Source: Byssothecium circinans (taxonomy: Eukaryota > Ascomycota > Dothideomycetes > Pleosporales > Massarinaceae). Taken from it: 43,078 bases of DNA. Below, in pieces: positions 17,742 to 27,240 of the stretch. Numbering within the stretch: position 1 is the first letter of the stretch; every line of letters begins with the position of its first letter. The notes below the pieces were generated by a model. That model saw only the letters and a list, made by a program, of their open reading frames with translations, did no database searches and had not been told where the DNA came from. The stretch spans positions 891,670-934,747 of the forward strand of contig ML976978.1 of assembly GCA_010015675.1 (NCBI GenBank). The letters run 5' to 3'. The position numbers were made by a program, and so were the translations under genes.

Positions 17742-18176
17742 TCACTCCGGTTCTTCCGTCGCTTCCATGGTGGCATCCACCATTCCGCCAATGCCATTGT
17801 CACAGACCTCCTTTGTCCAATACCCGGCACTTGCTAGCCGTTGGAGAACGACTCTCACCCAGGTTTGGAAGTTGAATTCACGGCTTGAGTTGTTGACGGG
17901 CGTTTGGTAGATGAGGTTTGCTAGCTGAGTTTTCGTCATCGCGATCCGTCCAACTGGGACTTCTTTGGCAAAACTGCGACTTGTGGTTCGATCGTAGTTA
18001 TCTCTCGTTTGGAGCTGATATCCCAAGTTGGAACCTCTCTTCTGACCCGTGACGAAGTGGATTAGCATCGACCACACATATGGAGAGTATGAATGGATGG
18101 AGAATGGTGGGTTCACCGCGGCCCAGGGCACTGTAAATATGCTAGAAGTTACACCGTATAGGGTGCACTTGAGCAT
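17742..18176 (-). CDS. hypothetical fungal protein (DUF6914-like pattern)
   Basis: 144 aa from ATG at 18176 to TGA at 17742. The C-terminal half reads VPVGRIAMTKTQLANLIYQT, PVNNSSREFNFQTWVRVVLQ and RLASAGYW. This resembles the small fungal family with the layout (L/V)G-(K/R)-I ... L ... (T/V)PV-N-x-(D/S) ... W/F-N-C/F-Q-x-W-V ... L ... AG, here with Phe-Asn-Phe-Gln in place of the usual W-N-C-(Q/V). The N-terminal block SPYVWSMLIHFVTGQK matches the family's YHWALL-G-K start. The first 16 codons look like the end of an intron (TCTAGCATATTTACAG before TGCCCTGG), so the real gene may have an upstream exon. A donor-like CAGGTAAGTG lies near 18350. Function is unknown. Confidence 0.5.
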   Translation of the reverse strand: MLKCTLYGVTSSIFTVPWAAVNPPFSIHSYSPYVWSMLIHFVTGQKRGSNLGYQLQTRDNYDRTTSRSFAKEVPVGRIAMTKTQLANLIYQTPVNNSSREFNFQTWVRVVLQRLASAGYWTKEVCDNGIGGMVDATMEATEEPE

Positions 18177-18554
18177 TTTACACGGCAATAGTCACGGCGT
18201 GCTCAAGATGGGAAAATTTGTAGGCAGTCAAGCGGCTCAGGCAGTGCTGGTAGGGTTTGGAGCTGACGTGGTCACTGAGAAAAAGACCCCCCTGTCGTAC
18301 ATCCAAAGAGTGCGCAGTCCTAGGTCAAAAATCTGACAGCACTTACCTGGTTTGGGCCATTTCAAGATGTGGCAAGACTTTTATCCTACACGACTCAACT
18401 ATGCTAAAACACCGACTTTACAAAAGCATACGGGGGAAATTCTCAGGCCACAAATATACACAGTGGGAACGACGGGCAGCATCCTACTTTCAAATTATGA
18501 AATCTCGTCTTACGGTAGCACTAACACCGAGCTCTCAATTCAATGAACATCAAA
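18177..18554. other. gene-free stretch
   Basis: Nothing supported apart from possible upstream exons of the minus-strand gene ending at 17742. ORFs on the plus strand have no recognisable sequence. Confidence 0.4.
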
Positions 18555-18835
18555 ATGTCCACGTCGGCATACTTGCTACCCACGTACATGTATGTCTTTT
18601 ACCGAGACGCCATAATACGCCCCGTCAGACCGAACAAGTAACCTCCCGCACCATACTCAATCGTTGCCGAACCTCTCGCGCCTCCAATCTGCTCACTCAC
18701 TTACTCATACGCTCTCGCCCTTCAAAGACTCAAGGAGCTGAAGAATGATCTCACCCACGCCAAGAACGCTTACTCATTCATCGCCTCGCGCCCTGTGGCT
18801 GCAGGTGACAGCTACGAAATCACGCTGGTACCGCA

Positions 18836-18951
18836 AGGCGAGGCGACGAACAAGACAGTGGTGAGCATCATGATATTGAAGATACCCTTGGACATTCCGC
18901 TGCTGGAAACGGTCAGGGTGGATCGAGGGCGAGTGTGGATGATGGGCGAAG
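18836..18951 (+). repeat. 116-bp direct repeat, copy 1
   Basis: Identical to 18967-19082 as read by eye, starting AGGCGAGGCGACGAACAAGA. It encodes TNKTVVSIMILKIPLDIPLL in copy 1. Confidence 0.9.
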
Positions 18952-18966
18952 GGGAATTGAGGATGG

Positions 18967-19082
18967 AGGCGAGGCGACGAACAAGACAGTGGTGAGCATC
19001 ATGATATTGAAGATACCCTTGGACATTCCGCTGCTGGAAACGGTCAGGGTGGATCGAGGGCGAGTGTGGATGATGGGCGAAG
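18967..19082 (+). repeat. 116-bp direct repeat, copy 2
   Basis: Second copy, starting 131 bp after the first and separated from it by 15 bp (18952-18966). Confidence 0.9.
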
Positions 19083-19162
19083 ATGATTTGAGCGATACCG
19101 TCAGCAAATACTTTAGGCGTGCCGCAAACATACCTCAGATTATTGCCCTCGCCGCACATTAA

Positions 19163-21294
19163 CTGTAAATTGAACATTGGCAACTTTGATTCGACGCAAG
19201 GTCTATTGGAGGGTTCGCGTGCTTATCATGCAGGTGCAAGGTAGCCATGTGGCATGCTGACAAGCCGGCAGCGGTGGAGACAATTGGAAGTGTCATAGTC
19301 AATGTTGCATACACTTGGTGACTTGGTTGGAAATGGCGTACGATAATACCGTCGCTTCGTGCGGTATACCTAGAAGCAGGAACAGCGCTTTTCTTGGCGA
19401 CTGCAACGGAATGCGAGCCGGATTTGCTGCTCTACCGAAATTCTAGTCCATGGGTGCCGCACTCCACTCCCCAGCACATGCCAAGCGTCTGATCCAGACA
19501 CGCTAGATTAGGAAATAAGGCCGGTAGCTCCAGTGTTGGACTATTTTTTTGATGATGCGACGATTCTAGATTAACAAGAAGATGACTGAGCTGGAAGTGG
19601 TCTGGAGCTGGCACGGCTGGGACGCAGGAACGTTAATGGCATGATGATAGGTTTCTTCGACTGATACCTTAGTAGCAGGGCTCAATAGCAGTATGTCGCG
19701 TGTGCAGGATTGAACGTTCATGACTCCGTAATAAACATTTTTTTGGTGTTTGCGGATGCGTGGAAGGTGGTGGGAATTTCAAATGGCAATGAAATGGAAA
19801 AGAATAAGCTAGCACTAGTGCCTCTGGGCGACGCCATTTCCTTTCTTGTTTCCTTATTTTGGTCGTCGGCCACTCCTTGGGAAAAGATTCGGGAGTCGGA
19901 GGACACCGAGCGGCGTACCAGGCAGTTTTCCCAGCTGGCTAGCGGCGGACCGATAGGAAGGACTGACAGAAATCGCCTCGCAGCCGATGACAATCATCTC
20001 TTCAACGGGTTGAAGCAGGCGGACGGCACGGTTTGTATGAAATCTGAGCGGTTGGAGGCGGGTTTCGACGCAAATTATCGGGTTAAATGGTGCATCCAAT
20101 CAGAGCATGTTGCTGTTTGCTCACGCGTTGGAACCAGTCCAGAGAAGGAGTACAGAGAGATGGTTACAGAAGTCTGGTCCTATCACAATCGCATCGTGTG
20201 ACTTTACAAGCCGGAGGGCTTGGCAAGGTGTTGGAGCAACATTCCCGGTGCCAAACTTCATCGCCGCAGGCACGTCGCAGGGAAGGCTTGATGGCCCGGA
20301 TCCTAATACCCAGTGCCCGGATCAGGATGCGCTCAGGATAGGCACGTCGACATCGAACCTTGGGCAGCAAGGGCCGACGGCTTACCCGAGTGGGTCAGCA
20401 GAACTCCATGGAGAATTCAAACAGGCAAGAGATCACGTTGCCAAATGCGAGACACGCTGACGACAGAACAACAGTGACTTGAAGACGATAGAGTTGAGCA
20501 GCACACGATACGAGAACAGTGTCATCGTTCAAGCCACCGTCGTCGATTTGCCTCACCGTCGACAATCTTTGCTTGGAGATCCGCAAGAGAGCGATCTTGC
20601 ACTTTCCAAACGCGTACTATCGCGCCTAGACGGCACGGCCTTCCCGGCGACTAGAAGCTCACTAGAAGCCGGCTGCACCGCGAAGCCTTGCTGGGCGACA
20701 AACAAGATGGCTTGGAAAACGCCAAATCAAAGCCAAATCGCGGGGGAACTCAAGCCAGTCCACGCATGGAACGAGAGCGTTTCTCTGCATTTCTTCTACA
20801 TACCATAACATCCGTATGCTGCCTGGGTGTTCGTTGGGTAGGACTGGTTCTGGACCGGGACAGTCTGTGGCCGTGGCGAAAGGATTAATTCACTATTGAT
20901 AATTGGTACAGGGGATCTCCAATCACGTGAAATCTTGCCCCACCCGCTCCTACCAATCAAGTATCGGGATCACGGACAGCGCGAGTCATGTGACTCACCT
21001 CCCTAGACTACCTACTCTATGCAAACTAGGGTGAGGCGGCGGCTATCTGCTGTAATACGGTCTCCTGCCTCATTGGGAAGCCTCGGGCGCACATGTGTGA
21101 GTGGCCAAGCACGACAGTCACACTGCTATCGGCGTGCTTGGGCTGCCCTCAATCGAATTAAAGCGTCGCCGGTCCCCGACCATTTGCAGGTTGCGAGCCT
21201 CTTTTCACTTCTTCGTCGCTCCCCTGTGCAGACTTTCATCCCGTCAATTGCGTCGAGTCCTTTGGCTCCTTTGACGTTGCTCTGTATCTCCACC
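19163..21294. other. long gene-poor stretch before the transporter gene
   Basis: About 2.1 kb. ORFs of 80-160 codons exist on both strands (for example 19710-20201 plus) but overlap one another, have no recognisable sequence and no splice support. The last few hundred bases are pyrimidine- and CA-rich and should hold the promoter and 5' UTR of the PTR2 gene. No repeat or RNA gene is seen. Confidence 0.45.
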
Positions 21295-23422
21295 ATGCCT
21301 GCCCAAGACGCTGTGGTAAGTAGCTCCAGCCCAACGCCGCCCAGCCCGCCTTCTTCTCCAAGCCCAGTCCAGCGCAGTCCAGCGCAGCCCAGCGCAGCCC
21401 AGCGATGCGCCATCATGATGCTTGACTTCTTGGACAAAGGTTGACCCGTGCCACAGCAAGTCGTGGCGGCCCTCGAGCCGGCCCTAGTCGATGCCTCGGG
21501 CGACCCCACCCGCCAAAACCCTGACGCGCATACGACAACCCCACCTCCCTTCCTGGCCTCGGAGGGCAAGCCTACCCTTCAGGAGAGCTATCTCAGCGAT
21601 TCCGATGAATTCCCCACCGACGAAGAACTCCGCACGCTCCGTCGCATTCCCGCCGCCATCCCATGGAGGATCTACACCATTGCTTTCGTCGAGCTTGTCG
21701 AGCGCATGTCCTACTATGGAACCACGGCCGTCTACTCCAACTTCATCGCCAAGGACATGTCCAAAGCTACGCGCACAGGAGCCGCCATCGACCCCGGCAG
21801 CGACCAGGCCCAGCCCGGTGCCTTGGGTCTCGGAAAGCAGGTCGCTTTCTCTCTGACCACCTTCAACGCCTTCTGGGTCTACGTCTGTCCGCTCCTCGGT
21901 GCCTGGATCGCTGATACCTACCTCGGACGTTTCAAGACCATCCTCTACTCGGTCATCGTTGCCGAAGTGGGCCACATCATCCTCGTTGCCTCTTCGGCGC
22001 CCAGCGTCATGGAGAAACCAAGGAGCGCGCTGGCTGCCTTTGTCATCGGTCTAATGATCATGGGTCTCGGCACGGGTACCTTCAAGCCCAACATTTCTCC
22101 CCTCATCGCCGAACAGGTGCCTCAGGAGAAGATGCGCATTGAAGAACGTAATGGCGAACGCGTCATTGTCGACCCCGCTGTTACCATGACCCGCATCTAC
22201 AACTGGTTCTACCTGTTCATCAACGTCGGTGCTGTGGCCGGTCAGCTCGGCATGGTCTATGCTGAACGCTACGTTGGATTCTACCTGGCCTACCTTCTCC
22301 CGACTATCTTCTTTGTCCTGTGCATTCCTGTCCTACTGTACTGCAAGAAGTGGTACATCCTGGCCCCTCCGTCTGGTAATGTCATGGGTCCTGCCTTCAA
22401 GCTGCTCTTCAAGGCCCTCGGCGCTGGCTTCTCTATCAACCCGTTGAAGACCTGGAGGACCTGGCAAGATGGCAACATGTGGAACCGTGTCAAGCCCTCT
22501 ACCCTCGGTGCCAGCAAGCCCAAATGGTACACCTTCGATGACGCCTGGGTTGATGAGGTCGCTCGTGGCTTCGGTGCCTGCTCTGTCTTCTTCTGGATTC
22601 CCATCTTTTGGCTTGCATATAGGCAAATGGACAGTAATTTGACCCAAATGTGCGCCACAATGGCGTTGCATGGGCTTCCAAACGATGTCCTGTCGAATCT
22701 GGACCCAATTGCCATCATCATCCTCGTACCCAGTAAGTCACTCAATATTACAGGTTTTCATCCGATCTCTAACCAGATTTTTAGTCATGGATATCGTTGT
22801 CTACCCCTTCCTGCGCAAGCGCGGCATCAATTTCAGCCCCATCAAGAAGATCACGGCCGGTTTCATCATCGCCTCCTTCGCCATGGTCTGGGCTGCCGTT
22901 CTCCAGCACTACGTCTACAAGACCTCTGGTCTCTATGCTGGCGCTCCTCTTCCTAAAGGCCAGGAGGAATATCTGTCCCCCATCAACGTGTGGGCCGTCG
23001 CTGGTGTCTACATACTCATCGCGATTTCCGAGATTTTCGCCTCAGTGACGACGCTCGAATATGCCTTCACCAAAGCTCCCAAGAACATGAGGTCGCTCGT
23101 CCAGGGAGTCCAGTGCTTCACCACAGCTTTCTCCGCTGCCCTGGCCCAGGCCTTTACTCCTCTCACCACCGACCCGCACCTCGTCTGGAACTACGGCTCT
23201 GTCGCCATCATCTCCTTCGTGACTGGTATTGCCTTCTTCTTTGCTTACCGCAGCATGGACAGGAACGAGGACAAGCTCAACTTGCTTCCCACTGGCCATA
23301 TCGGCTCGCAGGCCCAGGCTGCGGATATCGAGAGGCGTGCTAGCATTGCCACCGAGAGGCGTGCTTCTCTTACCGATGAAAAGAGGGCAGCTGCTGCTGA
23401 GCCGGTGCCGGAGAAGATCTAA
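21295..23422 (+). CDS. PTR2: PTR2-type di/tripeptide-proton symporter
   Basis: CDS join(21295..21315,21457..22732,22785..23422), 644 aa. Exon 1 codes only MPAQDAV before a GTAAGT donor. Intron 1 is 141 bp. Intron 2 (22733-22784) joins VP to IMDIVVYPFL. The protein has a hydrophilic N-terminus (LQESYLSDSDEFPTDEELRT), then WRIYTIAFVELVERMSYYGT, the typical first PTR helix with the E-x-x-E-R-x-x-Y-Y-G motif, several further membrane segments, GTGTFKPNISPLIAEQ, and ISEIFASVTTLEYAFTKAP, the late PTR/POT signature. The charged C-terminal tail contains two ERRAS-like repeats. Length and motif order match fungal plasma-membrane peptide transporters of the POT/MFS family, which import di- and tripeptides with protons. 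No defect is seen, in contrast with the broken genes on both sides. Confidence 0.95.
21316..21456 (+). other. intron 1 of PTR2 with a 10-bp tandem repeat
   Basis: GTAAGT ... GTGCCACAG, with a CTTGACTT branch-like site. Around 21367-21404 it holds four near-perfect copies of (G)TCCAGCGCA / CCCAGCGCA. Confidence 0.85.
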
Positions 23423-24319
23423 GCATTTTGTGCGTTGCGTGCGGTGCGTCTGCTTAGATTTGATCTAGCGTGGGCGAATAACGTAGATGTATACGATGTG
23501 AACGTGAAGACTTAGTCTTTCACTTAAACTTAATATTGAGCATTCGCTACGCTTGGAGCTTTAATTTACTGCCACTTAATACCACTTGATACCTTCATAC
23601 CTACACTTCAGACCTAAGTCTTTGTCTGCGCTGCATGTGATGTTAAGCCCATTGCGTGCTGCGTTCTAGCGCCCTTTCAGAGATTAATGCTGGTGTTGCT
23701 GTTGTCGTTTCGAGACTGTTCAGACTACAATGCTTGGTTCCTCATGGCCTGATGAACGCAACTCGACGATGGCGATTGTGAGTCTCACCATAGTAGCAAA
23801 CCACCTACTCTCGAGTCGTCTCGACAAGGTCTCGGGTCTCTAGGGCTCAACAAGTTAATTCTGGTAGGAGCTACATTCATCGCGGCTTTTCGATCATCTA
23901 ATCACGTACCACGCTCAACATTGGCTTTGTTGACGCGCCCATGCAGCACAGCATTGCTGGGCACCGACATATCACTCGATGCTTCCCACGGTGTATCGAG
24001 AGCAATTCATCGCAAAACATTGCTTCAGCTTTCTGCCAGTATAAAAGACAGGATCGCATTTCTTCTGAGGTCACGGCTTGCACCGTGCTCAAGCGCTCTT
24101 GCCAACTATACAACTCTACCTTGCCTCATTCAGCAGCGACCCAAGCTGAATCAAACGCCCAACCTTGGAAAACCTCTCACTTCCGGCCAAACCTAGGCAG
24201 CCTAGTTATATGTCTTGAATAATCGTGCATTTCTAGAATCGCTTCTTCTACCCTCCCTCCCGCCATAACACCGACAACAACCGCCTCACTCGACTCGCAA
24301 CCCGTCGATCAACCTAATC
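23423..24319. other. intergenic, no gene seen
   Basis: About 900 bp carrying the 3' UTR of PTR2 and the promoter of the GHKL relic. Small ORFs only. The 24220-24319 end is C/A-rich, like a fungal 5' leader. Confidence 0.5.
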
Positions 24320-27240
24320 ATGGCAAACGACGGTAGCGACTTCTCAGACGACTACGTCGACGACAGAGACCAGGGCTCTAGATTTGACACTGAGCTCCTC
24401 AAAAACACAACAAAAGGCAGCGAAAAACTAAACATCGATCCAAAATACCAGCCGCACTGGGGCCCTGCAGAGGGGTTCCGCGAGGTATTCTAGAACTGGC
24501 AAGTACCTCTTCGATCCTCTCTCTCTATGACACACCAAGGTGTGCAATACCCTAACACAATCACAGGAAGGATGCAACATGCCACGAACACGGCATCTCC
24601 GAGGCCGACTTCATCACCAAAACGCAGTCCACGAAAGAGGTATTATACACGGTGCATCACCCGACCAAAACACCCCCACAACTCGTCCCATGGATCCGCT
24701 TCGGATACAACCCCAAGACCAAGCTAGGCCACTACGAAATGGCCAACACCGCAGCGATGCTTAAGCGCCAACACCTCAGTTTCGGCGGGACCTCAAAGGC
24801 TCACGACAACAAGCAAATCGGGCAGCATGGCGAAGGCTTGAAGCTTGCAGCTCTCGTGAGCCGCCGACATCCTCATAACCACAGCTTCGCGGTGACCACC
24901 GGCGAGGTCAGCCTGACGTTTGGCTGGGACAAATACCTCCAGCTCCAATGCCAATTCCGCAAGATCAGCGAGGAGAAGATGGTGAAGGCGAAGAAGGTGG
25001 CTAAGAAGCAGGACAAACGCATGGTGCGGACAGCGGCTGCGCGGCCGTGGGAAGATGTTTCCGTCATTGTGGGGAAGAAGAGGAAATGCCGGTCTTAGTA
25101 TCTGAATAAAGTGTCGACGAAAGAGATTGCTCTCGACGACTTTCTGGCTTGGACTAAGATGACGCTGGATATCGAGAAACCGAACGAAATCATCAGGACG
25201 AAACATGGGGACTTGATTCTCGCCCCTGACCATAGGAATACTCTCTATCTCCACGGTCTCCGGCTCGACGGCGGCAGCAAATGTGGCAAAAAGTTCATGT
25301 ACAGCTACAATCTGCGCAATGTGCGGACTGGCCGTGATAGGGAGACAGTGGCGAATGCGAACAGTGAAGCGGAGATGATTGCGAAGATCTGGCGCGCTGC
25401 ACTGCAGAAGGAACAGCGCGAGGGGAAGTCTGTGCTTTTGGAGAGATATGTCGATTTGTTGCGGAACCATTTCGATGGCGCTGCTGAGATGCATGATGTG
25501 CATCAACATATCCTGAAAGACACGGCAGTGTTGGTTTGGGGGCACATGATCCAACCTACCGATGGGCGGAATCCATTCTACTACTGCGGTGACAAGGACT
25601 CAAAGGTAAGTAAAAATATCCAAACTTTTTACACTCGGTATGGGATGCTAATACAGAACTAGGGTGCCGAAATCATCCAGCGCCATTTAGAGCGCCATCC
25701 CATATCTTTGAAGAGTTCCCTATGGGATATCCTTCGATCCTTCAAGCTCTGCCTCACCCCCACCGAAGAATGCAACCGCATAATCCAACACGCCCGAGAA
25801 GTCTCCCTCGCCACCAAAGACGTCTTCGCCCAGAATATTCTCTGGACCCTCAAAGCACTCCTGCATCTCCTCCCTCTCTCCTCAAAACTCCCAGCAATGC
25901 CCCCTATCGTCGCCGTCGAGGCAAACAACGTCGGTATCATAGTTTACCATGACACTAAGTTCAAAATAGTACGAAAATGGTTCACCCATGAAGGAGCTCA
26001 CGAAGCCACGTATTGTGATGAGGAGAAAGATCAAGACTCCCCGGACAATCTCTTCACTTGCGACCACGCCGTCCTCTGGCTGTGGGACACTATGCTCGCG
26101 ACGCTCCAACAAATGGGCCATATCGACCTCAATGTGAAAGAGGAAGGCTCTCTCAAGGCGAAAGCGCGTGCAAAGCTTCAACAGATGCCGCGCGCCATTA
26201 CGTTCGAGACGTATGACATACGAATGCATGTCATAGTTCGCTGGTGGTCAATGGAGGCCCATCTGAATGCTCATAGGCTGGTCAAGGCAACGTTGCATTC
26301 GCCCGATTGCATGCAAGAGTATGGGTTGCGCAAGGCTCCCCTTCTCAATGACCCGTCTAAACCATGCGACTGTACTACACAGTGCGCGGTGGCTGGATAT
26401 GGTGAGGTGTCGTTGGAGGTCGGTTTCCATACGGACAAGGATAACGGCGCGTGGGTAACGGTGTCTCGCGATGAACAGGACGCTATCTGTGGGTTCGTTG
26501 CGAAATAGGTAGTCTTGGATGACCTGCCAGTTCGTGACGATGACGATGACGATGATGACGATGGTGACGATGATTACCAACCTGAAGGAAACCTCACATC
26601 TTCACGCACAGTTCAATCCAGTCTGTCTCCGTCTAGGTTTACAGCAAGGAGGGTAATGCATACACCGGCATCCAACTTGACCCATTCCGGACCCTCACGC
26701 ACGTCTCCACGCCCATCCAGGCGCGGATTTCTATCAGACGCCAACCCGGCAGGCGAACAAGAAGGAGACGAAGTCATCACCACTCGTAAGATCACCTCAT
26801 CTCTTCCTTCAGCAAAAATCCCATATTACTAACATTAAATCCTAGGTCATCCGTCCTTCAACTTGATAGCAAACCTCTTCGCCTCCCTACGACCTGAAGG
26901 ATGCAGTAAGTCCCATCCTTTGGCAAACCCCAACACCTAGCCTCAGTCATAATCACCACCACTTTCCGTCACACGCTAACCACTCCCGCAGTCCCACACC
27001 CCTACACCACCCTCAACACACCCTTCTTCCCGCTAGAACACACATGGCTCTCCCTCCAACAAGGCGAATCGGAACTCCTGATCGACAAGAAGAAGGGTCG
27101 CACGGCTACGAGGGCTTAAGCGCGCTATCGCTGATGACGAGGACGAGGACGAGGATGAAGACCAGCGTCGGCCAGAGAAGAAAGTTAAATTGAACGACTT
27201 GGATATGGGCTCGGATGGTGAGGTAGATGTAGCCCCCTGA
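24320..27240 (+). pseudogene. large GHKL (MORC/Hsp90-like) ATPase gene with three TAG stops and a frameshift
   Basis: Exons by eye: 24320-24498, 24567-25605, 25663-26785, 26846-26905 and 26992-27240. The N-terminus (MANDGSDFSDDYVDDRDQGS) leads to an N-box-like FREVF*NWKDA (pattern E-x3-N-x2-D-A), then GHYEMANTAAMLKRQHLSFG and KQIGQHGEGLKLAALVSRR, the G2-like glycine loop of GHKL ATPases. A long middle part includes YLNKVSTKEIALDDFLAW and FYYCGDKDSK. Then come an Asp run, IANLFASLRPEGC and an acidic tail ending SDGEVDVAP. In-frame TAGs lie at 24491-24493 (inside the N-box), 25096-25098 and 26506-26508; all fit CAG to TAG. The frame changes by one base between about 27108 and 27117. GHKL assignment rests on the N-box and glycine loop; MORC kinship is inference. 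The third TAG could instead be the true stop. Confidence 0.65.
24499..24566 (+). other. GC-AG intron of the GHKL gene
   Basis: The 5' end is GCAAGT, the usual form of the rare GC donor, with CTAACAC as branch and TCACAG as acceptor. Only this junction joins AAC-TG to G-AAG to give NWKDA; the GT choices nearby shift the frame. Confidence 0.6.

Larger units (their letters stand above)
18555..19162 (+). pseudogene. unknown protein gene broken by a TAA and a 131-bp tandem duplication
   Basis: One frame starts MSTSAYLLPTYMYVFYRDAI, meets TAA at 18639-18641, and continues in the same frame with PPAPYSIVAEPLAPPICSLT, ALALQRLKELKNDLTHAKNA and SRPVAAGDSYEITLVP, so the stop is probably a CAA-to-TAA change. 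A 116-bp block (18836-18951) is then repeated at 18967-19082 after a 15-bp spacer. The 131-bp offset is not a multiple of three, so the first copy runs into a stop. The second copy, in the next frame, continues MMGEDDLSDTVSKYFRRAAN and ends at TAA 19160-19162. Removing one unit gives a single open frame apart from the TAA. The family is not recognised. Confidence 0.6.

Noticed and set aside
19710..20460. Overlapping ORFs of 117-163 codons
   Set aside because: Several frames on both strands are open at once, none has family-like motifs or splice signals; likely chance ORFs in GC-balanced sequence.
24320..26508. Alternative genetic code or programmed readthrough of TAG
   Set aside because: Intact genes here use ordinary stops, the transposons show TAA and TGA as well as TAG, and C-to-T change explains all cases more simply.
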